Origin: Lachnospiraceae bacterium UBA5895
GTDB taxonomy: Bacteria > Bacillota > Clostridia > Lachnospirales > Lachnospiraceae
Assembly (NCBI GenBank): GCA_002431915.1
Contig: DJEP01000023.1
Span: forward strand, 6,529 to 17,984
Direction of reading: 5' to 3'
Length of the DNA stretch: 11,456 nt
Shown here: positions 5,954-11,456 of the stretch, piece by piece
Position numbering within the stretch: the first letter of the stretch is position 1
Layout of the letters: each line of letters opens with the position of its first letter
Translations under genes and position numbers: made by a program
The notes under the pieces: model-generated
What the model saw: only the letters and a program-made list of their open reading frames with translations
Told to the model about the DNA's origin: nothing
The model's database searches: none

Positions 5954-6654
5954 AACTTGGCAGTACAGCCTCCTTTTATTGGGGATATCTTTAATATTTC
6001 TTTTTCCGTTGCATGCTTTTCCCAGTCATTTTCCGTCAATATCTCTAGCGGTAATAATCTCTGTGGACCGTTTTCATCCTCTTCATATCCCCAGGAGTAT
6101 CCGCCCAGGAATTTCAGTTTATTGCCATTCATGCGGGAAGGCAGATCTACTAGATAGGTATAAGCTGTCCATTTCAAGTGTCTACACCCAGCCAAATTAC
6201 AACAGGGAGCATCAAATATTTCTGCCGGATAACCATACGCAAAATATGGATTCCCTATTTCCAGATTTTCATCACTGACATCTATGGAAAGCTCTCTGTT
6301 TTCCCCATAATTTTCAATTCTTTCCACGAATTGAATAAATCCACAGGATCTCCGATAACCGGTTGCATTCATATGTTCAAAGTAACCATGCATTACCGGA
6401 TAACCTATGCAACATATTTTATCTATCGAAAATTCCTGAAGGGCATCATAGCCAATAGCCTTGGGATCTGTACCTTGCGTGTATTCTACGGTGAGATTTT
6501 CTTCTATTCCATGAAGTGTAAAAGGAATTGTTACTCTGCTCTTCAGCGCGTGAAACACTTCTTCATGTGTCATTCTTTCGTTACTATTTTCTGCCAGCAA
6601 ATCTGCCTCGTCTAATGCTTGTTCTACATCATAAGTATCTTTTGAGTTTTCCAT
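5950..6654 (-). CDS. Hypothetical protein with antitoxin-like N-terminus, 234 residues
   Basis: First gene of the three-gene operon. AGGAG lies 5-6 nt before ATG 6654. Residues 9-41 (YDVEQALDEADLLAEN then MTHEEVFHALKSRV) resemble the helical tail of RelB/Phd-type antitoxins, where an ADxLAE stretch is followed by a THEEVF segment. The remainder, from about 42, is a separate region with beta-strand character and several Cys (81, 82, 104, 151, 152, 157, 230), including FDAPCCNLAGCRHLKW. The spacing of Cys151/152/157 with His159 could bind a metal, but no established motif is matched. There is no signal peptide or membrane segment. The C-terminal region is not recognised. The coupling of this cytosolic protein to a lipoprotein and a phosphoesterase suggests a joint role of unknown kind. 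Confidence 0.75.
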   Translation of the reverse strand: MENSKDTYDVEQALDEADLLAENSNERMTHEEVFHALKSRVTIPFTLHGIEENLTVEYTQGTDPKAIGYDALQEFSIDKICCIGYPVMHGYFEHMNATGYRRSCGFIQFVERIENYGENRELSIDVSDENLEIGNPYFAYGYPAEIFDAPCCNLAGCRHLKWTAYTYLVDLPSRMNGNKLKFLGGYSWGYEEDENGPQRLLPLEILTENDWEKHATEKEILKISPIKGGCTAKL

Positions 6655-6665
6655 GTTTTCTCCTG

Positions 6666-6758
6666 AATATCAATATCGCTCTCATCGGTATTCTCATTTC
6701 TGGAAACGGATCCATACAATATAATTTTAATAATATTGTATCTCTGCCTTTTATTATT
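6666..6758 (-). pseudogene. Fragment of a MNT-type nucleotidyltransferase
   Basis: The minus-strand frame reads YNIIKIILYGSVSR and then ENTDESDIDI, the GSxxR...SDID nucleotide-binding signature of the minimal nucleotidyltransferase fold used in HEPN/MNT toxin-antitoxin pairs. After this the frame runs into the ribosome binding site and start of the next gene and stops, so the rest of the domain, including the third acidic residue, is missing. On the other side it runs into the tRNA terminator. The frame extends through 6842 on paper but the part beyond is tRNA. It overlaps the operon promoter, so it is best read as a remnant left by deletion. Confidence 0.55.
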
Positions 6759-6763
6759 CACAA
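6735..6763 (-). promoter_or_regulatory. Predicted promoter of the 234-residue protein / lipoprotein / phosphoesterase operon
   Basis: On the minus strand TTGTGA (6758-6763) and TACAAT (6735-6740) are separated by 17 nt. The boxes match consensus at four and five of six positions. Transcription would begin near 6728, about 74 nt before the start codon, just after the tRNA terminator. Confidence 0.5.
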
Positions 6764-6802
6764 TAAAAAAAGAGAAACACTGCATTTCTACCGTGTTCCT
6801 CT
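6763..6802 (-). terminator. Terminator of the tRNA unit
   Basis: On the minus strand AGAGGAACAC pairs with GTGTTTCTCT (one G-U pair) around a 12-nt loop and is followed by a run of eight T. It lies 14 bp past the 3' end of tRNA-Leu, which fits a transcript carrying both tRNAs. Confidence 0.85.
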
Positions 6803-6815
6803 CACTAATTAAGTA

Positions 6816-6899
6816 TGCTGGTGGCCGGACTTGAACCGGCACGGAGTTGCCCCCGAGGGATTTTAAGTCCCTTGCGTCTGCCTATTCCGCCACACCAGC
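6816..6899 (-). tRNA. tRNA-Leu (anticodon UAA)
   Basis: 84 nt ending at the discriminator A, with no encoded CCA. The 7-bp acceptor stem is GCTGGTG / CACCAGC. The anticodon stem AGGGA/TCCCT encloses CTTAAAA, giving anticodon TAA (6863-6865). A variable arm, CGGGGGCAACTCCG, marks it as a class II tRNA as expected for Leu, and the T arm contains GGTTCAAGTCC. It is the second tRNA of a two-tRNA transcript that starts with tRNA-Tyr. Confidence 0.97.
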
Positions 6900-6972
6900 G
6901 GACGCATTGCGTTATACTTGACTGCATGGACTTACGCGCTAAGCACTGTTCCATTGAGCTCATCAACGCAAC
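6900..6972 (-). other. Structured spacer between the two tRNA genes
   Basis: 73 nt with no complete tRNA. On the minus strand TTGCGTT and AACGCAA (6965-6971 and 6907-6913) pair perfectly as a 7-bp end stem. Inside, ATGGA pairs with TCCAT around an inner CTTA/TAAG hairpin with a GCGCG loop, and GAGCTCAATGG resembles a tRNA D arm. A canonical T arm and U33 are lacking. It may be a decayed tRNA or a structured processing spacer. Confidence 0.45.
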
Positions 6973-7054
6973 TGGATGGAGGTGGATTCGAACCACCGAA
7001 GCAATTTGCAGCAGATTTACAGTCTGTCCCCTTTGGCCACTCGGGAATCCATCC
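6973..7054 (-). tRNA. tRNA-Tyr (anticodon GUA)
   Basis: 82 nt, no encoded CCA, discriminator A. The acceptor stem is GGATGGA / TCCATCC. The anticodon loop CTGTAAA gives GTA (7018-7020). A long variable arm and the T arm GGTTCGAATCC are present, as expected for a bacterial class II tRNA-Tyr. It is transcribed first, from the promoter at 7085-7113. Confidence 0.97.
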
Positions 7055-7084
7055 ATGTCAGGCAAAGTGCCCTAACAATGTGAA

Positions 7085-7113
7085 ATTGTAGCATATGTTC
7101 ACACAAATTGCAA
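7085..7113 (-). promoter_or_regulatory. Promoter of the tRNA-Tyr / tRNA-Leu unit
   Basis: On the minus strand TTGCAA (7108-7113) and TACAAT (7085-7090) are separated by 17 nt, a strong sigma-A-like arrangement about 30 bp before the tRNA-Tyr 5' end. Confidence 0.8.
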
Positions 7114-7140
7114 GATATTTTTTATTATTTTAGTGTAAAA

Positions 7141-7226
7141 GTTCAGCCATAGGATGACAGAAGCGACGCTTGGGTGCTCGCACTCAAAGCGTACTAACGC
7201 GACTTTGCGAATGGTGCAGGCTGAAC
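7141..7226 (-). repeat. 86-nt inverted-repeat element overlapping the end of the glycosyltransferase gene
   Basis: The ends GTTCAGCC and GGCTGAAC are perfect 8-bp inverted repeats. The interior holds a second hairpin, ACGCTTTGAGTG with CACCCAAGCGT around CGAG, and a near-palindrome AAGCGACGCTT. The outer stem is followed on the minus strand by TTTT, so the element can also act as the terminator of the glycosyltransferase transcript. The GC-rich composition contrasts with the AT-rich flank (7085-7140). It looks like a small dispersed palindromic element, but only one copy is in the window. Confidence 0.5.
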
Positions 7227-9083
7227 TGCTTCAATATAGTATAGATAAAAAGGATACTGTGACAGCTGCATCTGCCCGTAATCGGTCACTTGATATCCAT
7301 CCTGCTGTAATCCGGCAACAGCCTCATCACTCATGGCATCCGGTGTAAAGTACCAGAATCTGTCGGATTCTGCCTGGTCGTAATCACCGTTTACGATCTC
7401 ATTATTGGGATAATAATAATACAGTACCGTCCATCCCAGGTGTTTCACGCCATTGGTGACCATCTGCGTATCCGGATCGGGCGTACCGATGAGATCCAGG
7501 GTCTTATCGGTCTCTACCTTCTGCTGTTCATAACTGTCGTAGCATTCCCGGTAATTCTGCATTCCCATGCCGAACATCACCAAAAGTAACAACACAAGCA
7601 GCACTCTGACCGAGAGTTCCAGCCCCTTCCAGGACCGATTCTCCAGTTCCTTCACCTGCTCCAGCAGACGGCTGCTGCCGATGACCAGCATTAGAATCGC
7701 CACCGCACTCAGCGGATACAGATATCTCTGCGCCAGCATCGGTGCCATTACGACGCTCAGCAGATAAGCAAACGCCAGCGTTCCCAGGATCGTGCACGTG
7801 CCAACAACCATCGCATACGTCTTGTCAGACCATCTCTTCACCGACGGTTTCTGCAGGCGGACACCCTCTTCTCCCATGGAAAACAGGGAAGAATCCGCCG
7901 CTAGCGTCACTATCAGCAGTACTAACAGCAGCGGAAATACGATCACATTCATTCTTCTGCCACCCATGACGATCTCCAGGCTCTTATCCAGCCCCAGGAT
8001 CTCCGTCATCCACCAGCTTCCGCTGACGGTCCGAAGCCCCGCATAGAGGAAATACAGCCAGGGCGCATAGCCGACGAAAAAGGCGACGATCGCCAGCACA
8101 CCCTTTTTCCAAGTCTTGCCGCGATATTTGATCCATACTGCCACGCCGGTGAAAAACATCATGATGCCAACCGCTACCAATGCGTAATAATGGGAATATG
8201 CCGCAGCCAGTGCCCACAGCACCATTCCGACCCAGGTCTTCCTGCTGCCGTTGGCAATAACCCGGTAAGAGCAGTAAAAACAGCCCATGACGCACAAAAA
8301 TGCGAGCGCATACATACGCACTTCCAGGTTATATTCCAGGCACGCCTGTCCCAGACCGGAAATCATCACGAAAAACGCAACAGGCAACATGCCGAAATGC
8401 TTCCGCACCACGGTCAGCGCCAGCACCAGTCCAATGACAAAAGGTACCAGGGATGCCAGATGGAATACCGGCACACTGAATCCGAACAGCGTTCCAAACA
8501 ATTTCAGCCAGTAATAATACAGCGGCGGATGATTATCCCAGTAATACATTACCTGGAGGATACCACCGACGCTCTTCTGTGCTGTATTGGCGGAAAATGC
8601 CTCATCACCCCACAGCACGCGGTCGGACATCATACTGAAATTCAGGTACACCATAAAAGCTGTGGCTGCCAGCATCACTGCCGGTGCTATGTATCTGCAG
8701 ATATGCTTCCAGGCTTTGCTGTCCGCGATTTTCCCGAATACCTTCCGGATCTTCTCATGTTTGCCGGCTTTCGCCTCCTCCACGAACAGTTCGCAGATGG
8801 TATACGCCAGCATAATGCAGATCTCCAGGATTAGCACTTTCACCGCATATTCCCTGGATTCTATGAGTTTCCTCCAAATCGTATTGTCGTCACTACCGGT
8901 CAGGGAAAGCAGCACCCAGGGTACAAAAAACATGATCATCAGGCAGGATGCGTAACGAAGAACATATTCTCCCTTACTGCCGGTCACTGTCTTCCCGGCA
9001 TTTCCGTTATTTTTTAAAACATATTGCCGCCAGATCCCTAAGGATACCAGCGGCAACAGCAAGGTTATGATGATGGTAAACAT
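7194..9083 (-). CDS. Polytopic membrane glycosyltransferase, GT39/PMT_2-like (GT-C fold)
   Basis: A 629-residue membrane protein with roughly a dozen hydrophobic spans spread over residues 1-510 and an extracytoplasmic C-terminal domain of about 110 residues. The first external loop carries WGDEAFS (158-164) with the acidic pair used for catalysis in GT-C enzymes such as protein mannosyltransferases and ArnT. DNHPPLYYYWLKLFG (183-197) follows, the typical PMT_2 signature. Such enzymes transfer a sugar from a polyprenyl-phosphate donor to a lipid, polymer or protein outside the membrane; the acceptor is unknown. GAGAGG lies 7 nt before ATG 9083. It starts 45 bp after the GH13 gene with no terminator, so the two are probably co-transcribed. 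The final ten residues (VQPAPFAKSR) are encoded by the inverted-repeat element at 7141-7226, suggesting the natural C-terminus was replaced. Confidence 0.87.
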   Translation of the reverse strand: MFTIIITLLLPLVSLGIWRQYVLKNNGNAGKTVTGSKGEYVLRYASCLMIMFFVPWVLLSLTGSDDNTIWRKLIESREYAVKVLILEICIMLAYTICELFVEEAKAGKHEKIRKVFGKIADSKAWKHICRYIAPAVMLAATAFMVYLNFSMMSDRVLWGDEAFSANTAQKSVGGILQVMYYWDNHPPLYYYWLKLFGTLFGFSVPVFHLASLVPFVIGLVLALTVVRKHFGMLPVAFFVMISGLGQACLEYNLEVRMYALAFLCVMGCFYCSYRVIANGSRKTWVGMVLWALAAAYSHYYALVAVGIMMFFTGVAVWIKYRGKTWKKGVLAIVAFFVGYAPWLYFLYAGLRTVSGSWWMTEILGLDKSLEIVMGGRRMNVIVFPLLLVLLIVTLAADSSLFSMGEEGVRLQKPSVKRWSDKTYAMVVGTCTILGTLAFAYLLSVVMAPMLAQRYLYPLSAVAILMLVIGSSRLLEQVKELENRSWKGLELSVRVLLVLLLLVMFGMGMQNYRECYDSYEQQKVETDKTLDLIGTPDPDTQMVTNGVKHLGWTVLYYYYPNNEIVNGDYDQAESDRFWYFTPDAMSDEAVAGLQQDGYQVTDYGQMQLSQYPFYLYYIEAVQPAPFAKSR

Positions 9084-9128
9084 CTAAAATCCTCTCTGTC
9101 TTTCGTAAGCTATTACTTATTTTATACA

Positions 9129-11231
9129 TTATTCCTGCACGAATTTCAGGATCGTTGCGGAAGTCTGGGGCATCTCAATCAGGATCTTGCCTGCCTTGAT
9201 CTCATACTCCGCGCCTTCCATGCAATATCCGTCATCTCTGGACTGCAGGATCACTTTCATCTTCCCCGTCTTAGGGGTTCCGATTTCCCATACGTGGATC
9301 TCCTTGGTAATCGGATGATAATTATTGTTGATCAGGATCGCACACTGTCCCTTGCGGTTAAAACGACCATAAGAGATGAAATTGTAATCGTTCTCCAGCA
9401 TTTTCAGGGAACCGGTACGCAGTTCCTCGTTCTCACGGCGCAGGCGGATAATATCTTTATGGAATGCCAGCAGCACCTGATCCTCATGTCCCCAGGGATA
9501 GGTTCTTCTGTTGTCTGGATCCGTGAATCCGCAGACGCCCGCCTCATCACCGTAGTAAATCGTCGGTGCGCCCGTCCAGGTCATCTGGATCACAACGCCC
9601 TCCCTGAACACTGCCTTATTAATGCCCTGCTCCGCAGCCTGGGGTCCCAAAGTATTGGTACGTCCCACCTTATGGTTCGTTCTCGTCAGGAACCGGGAAT
9701 GGTCATGGTTGGACAGTTCATTCATAGCTACCTGCCAGCTGGGCATGGAGAAGCTGGAAGTATGATGCCGCATGGCTCCCCAGAAGCTCTCCGCGTTGCC
9801 GAGCAGGTCCTCTCTGTAGTCATCGCTGTGCTTCTCCATACCTGTGAGGAACCAGGTCACGGGCTCCATGAACGCATCGTAGTTCATAACGGTATCCCAT
9901 TCGTTGCCCTGCAGCCAGTCTCTGGTATTGCCGTAATGCTCTGCCAGAATAATGGCTTCCGGATTGGCTTCCTTCACCGCTTTCCGGAATTCCTGCCAGA
10001 AATGATGGTTGAACTCCTGGCTGTGACCCAGATCCGCAGCCACATCCAGTCTCCATCCATCCGCGTTATAAGGCGGAGATACCCATTTTTTTGCTACATG
10101 AAGGACATAGTCCATCAGTTCCTGAGAACCTTCGTAATTCAGCTTCGGCAGGGTATCATGTCCCCACCAGCCATCATAGGAATTGTTATAGGGCCATGCC
10201 GCCTGATTATGGAAATCAAAATAATTCCGGTAAGGGCTGTCTGCGCTGACATAAGCACCCTTATCATAGCCTTCCGCATTTTCATAAATGCGTTCTCTGT
10301 CCATCCATTTATTGAAAGATCCGCAGTGATTAAACACGCCGTCCAGTATAACTCTCATGCCTCTGCGGTGCGCCTCTGCCACTACCTGGGCAAACATCTC
10401 GTTGCTGGCCTCTAAGTTCGCCTTGTTGGTCACACGGTCAATATAACGGGAAGCGAAACGGTTCTCCCTCTGTCCGTCCGGAAGCAGATCGCCCTCGTCG
10501 CTGACGATCTTACCCAAATGGGGATCAATATAATCATAATCCTGAATGTCATATTTGTGATTGGACGGGGATACGAACAAAGGGTTAAAATAGATTGCCT
10601 CAACGCCCAGATCCTGCAGGTAGTCCATCTTGTCCAACACGCCCTGCAGATCTCCACCGTAGAACTCACGGACATCCATCTGTGCAGGGTACCGTCCCCA
10701 GTCCTCTACGCGGTATACCGGCTCCCCGATATAGCAATACTCATTGGTCAATACATCGTTGGAAGGATCTCCATTACAGAAGCGATCCGTATAGATCTGG
10801 TACATCACCGCGCCTTTTGCCCAGTCGGGGGTATGGAAGCCGGGAATGATGATGAAGTCATAATACTCGTTGACCTCCTGCATCAGTCCTCTCATATCGA
10901 AGATACCCGTGATCCTGCCGGTCTGTACCTCAAAATAGTAAGATACCTTCTGGTCATCCAGACGCATTACATAAGCATAATAATCAAAATCATTATCGCT
11001 CTCCACGCGTACCATAAGATGCTTCTGTCCACCGCTTACCAAAAATACTCTGTCCACGTTGTTCCTGGCGGTACGGAAACGGATCGTCACCTCGGAAAAG
11101 GGTTCCGGCTCTTCCGGAATCACATACTCCGCACTTGTATCCGTAAAAAGCGCTCTCCTGTTAAATACGGGTCTCATGGCAGCAATATACTGCTGATTAT
11201 ATTCTGTTCGACGTAATAGCTCCAGATCCAT
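9129..11231 (-). CDS. GH13 alpha-glucan hydrolase, neopullulanase / cyclomaltodextrinase type
   Basis: A 700-residue protein with no signal peptide, so cytoplasmic. Residues about 30-130 form a beta-rich N-terminal domain like the CBM34-type module of neopullulanases. The catalytic barrel starts near 136 (WAKGAVMYQIYTDRF). All GH13 motifs are seen: YDIQDYDYIDP (227-237), VILDGVFNHCG (294-304), GWRLDVA with nucleophile Asp396, ILAEHYG with acid/base Glu431, and ELSNHDHSRF with Asp510. A C-terminal beta domain ends at FVQE. It would hydrolyse imported maltodextrins, cyclodextrins or pullulan fragments, or intracellular glycogen. It is about 100 residues longer than typical members, with extra loops at about 155-190 and 245-275. 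AAAGGG precedes ATG 11231 by 8 nt. Exact specificity is not assignable from motifs. Confidence 0.93.
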   Translation of the reverse strand: MDLELLRRTEYNQQYIAAMRPVFNRRALFTDTSAEYVIPEEPEPFSEVTIRFRTARNNVDRVFLVSGGQKHLMVRVESDNDFDYYAYVMRLDDQKVSYYFEVQTGRITGIFDMRGLMQEVNEYYDFIIIPGFHTPDWAKGAVMYQIYTDRFCNGDPSNDVLTNEYCYIGEPVYRVEDWGRYPAQMDVREFYGGDLQGVLDKMDYLQDLGVEAIYFNPLFVSPSNHKYDIQDYDYIDPHLGKIVSDEGDLLPDGQRENRFASRYIDRVTNKANLEASNEMFAQVVAEAHRRGMRVILDGVFNHCGSFNKWMDRERIYENAEGYDKGAYVSADSPYRNYFDFHNQAAWPYNNSYDGWWGHDTLPKLNYEGSQELMDYVLHVAKKWVSPPYNADGWRLDVAADLGHSQEFNHHFWQEFRKAVKEANPEAIILAEHYGNTRDWLQGNEWDTVMNYDAFMEPVTWFLTGMEKHSDDYREDLLGNAESFWGAMRHHTSSFSMPSWQVAMNELSNHDHSRFLTRTNHKVGRTNTLGPQAAEQGINKAVFREGVVIQMTWTGAPTIYYGDEAGVCGFTDPDNRRTYPWGHEDQVLLAFHKDIIRLRRENEELRTGSLKMLENDYNFISYGRFNRKGQCAILINNNYHPITKEIHVWEIGTPKTGKMKVILQSRDDGYCMEGAEYEIKAGKILIEMPQTSATILKFVQE

Positions 11232-11276
11232 AGTATCTACCCTTTCTGAGACTAATGTCTTACTATCTATATTATG

Positions 11277-11308
11277 CTCCTGCTATTCTTACCTGTGCAG
11301 GAGGCACA
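11277..11308 (-). promoter_or_regulatory. Leader hairpins of the GH13 operon
   Basis: Two mutually exclusive pairings share bases just after the predicted transcription start. CTCCTGC (11277-11283) pairs with GCAGGAG (11297-11303), a 7-bp stem with a 13-nt loop; alternatively TGTGC (11294-11298) pairs with GCACA (11304-11308) around 5 nt. The dyads could be a repressor site or a 5' stabilising hairpin. No known riboswitch or cre box was recognised. Confidence 0.35.
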
Positions 11309-11314
11309 TATGTA

Positions 11315-11343
11315 ATTATACCCTTTTTCTATGCTTATGACAA
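11315..11343 (-). promoter_or_regulatory. Promoter of the GH13-glycosyltransferase operon
   Basis: On the minus strand TTGTCA (11338-11343) and a perfect TATAAT (11315-11320) are separated by 17 nt, one of the best promoter matches in the window. Transcription would begin near 11308, leaving a 77-nt leader. Confidence 0.75.
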
Positions 11344-11367
11344 CAGTACACCTTATTTCTTAACAGT

Positions 11368-11400
11368 AAAAAGGACAGTCTTGGGAGGACTGTCCTTTTT
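11368..11400. terminator. Bidirectional intrinsic terminator
   Basis: A perfect 13-bp stem, AAAAAGGACAGTC with GACTGTCCTTTTT, around TTGGGAG. A/T-rich ends give U-tracts on both strands. It lies upstream of the GH13 promoter, so it most likely ends a minus-strand gene located beyond the right edge. The last 56 bases (11401-11456) show no gene. Confidence 0.85.
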
Positions 11401-11456
11401 AGAGAAGGTATTTCTTTCTTATGGGGTATAGCAAAAAACTATATAATGTATTGGGG

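Noticed and set aside
6816..6840. Integration site (attachment repeat) at the tRNA-Leu 3' end
   Set aside because: No second copy of the tRNA end and no integrase gene was seen in the window.
6805..7075. Open frames of 86 codons on both strands across the tRNA genes
   Set aside because: They translate the tRNA-Tyr and tRNA-Leu genes, a common false call.
8190..8834. 214-codon open frame on the + strand
   Set aside because: It is antisense to the membrane glycosyltransferase; its His/Gln-rich content mirrors hydrophobic codons on the other strand.
9294..10415. 373-codon open frame on the + strand
   Set aside because: It lies wholly antisense to the well-supported GH13 gene, lacks a ribosome binding site and shows no recognisable domain. 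It is a compositional shadow.
10518..11216. 232-codon open frame on the + strand
   Set aside because: It is antisense to the N-terminal part of the GH13 gene, with no family features.
1..11456. CRISPR array, complete insertion sequence, rRNA or known riboswitch
   Set aside because: No regularly spaced repeats, transposase gene, rRNA sequence or recognisable riboswitch core was found by reading; a covariance-model search was not possible.
11401..11456. Possible + strand promoter with TATAAT near the right edge
   Set aside because: A TATAAT is present, but no clear -35 box or downstream gene is visible before the window ends.

Overview
The window most likely comes from a low-to-mid GC Gram-positive anaerobe of the class Clostridia, probably Lachnospiraceae. 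This is inferred from strong AGGAGG-type ribosome binding sites, sigma-A-like promoters with 17-nt spacers, tRNA genes without an encoded CCA, a TTG start, and the gene families present. No organism-specific marker settles the species.

Region 1 (1-3671) is a carbon-catabolism block. Three + strand genes run in one direction: the 3' end of a DapA/NanA-family aldolase, an amidohydrolase-2 family TIM-barrel hydrolase (possible lactonase), and a class II glycerate 2-kinase (MOFRL family). A LysR-type regulator converges on them with only 2 bp between the stop codons. The set would fit breakdown of a sugar acid: a lactone is opened, a 2-keto-3-deoxy acid is cleaved to pyruvate plus a three-carbon unit, and glycerate is phosphorylated. 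The substrate is not identified.

Region 2 (3672-6815) is more AT-rich and accessory in character. It holds a self-contained small transcription unit encoding a 23-residue amphipathic, aromatic-rich peptide (3913-3984) with its own ribosome binding site and a strong terminator. It also holds an unrecognised 281-residue protein, and a minus-strand operon whose three genes are joined by two 4-bp ATGA overlaps. These encode a 234-residue protein with an antitoxin-like N-terminus, a small predicted lipoprotein and a calcineurin-like metallophosphoesterase. A fragment of a MNT-type nucleotidyltransferase lies just upstream, inside that operon's promoter region.

Region 3 (6816-7113) is a tRNA-Tyr(GUA)-tRNA-Leu(UAA) transcription unit on the minus strand with a clear promoter and terminator, plus an unusually structured 73-nt spacer.

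Region 4 (7141-11400) is a minus-strand pair: a cytoplasmic GH13 alpha-glucan hydrolase followed by a polytopic GT39/PMT-like membrane glycosyltransferase. A good promoter and hairpin-rich leader precede the GH13 gene, and an 86-nt inverted-repeat element overlaps the 3' end of the glycosyltransferase gene and supplies its last codons. No CRISPR array, complete mobile element, integrase or rRNA is visible.
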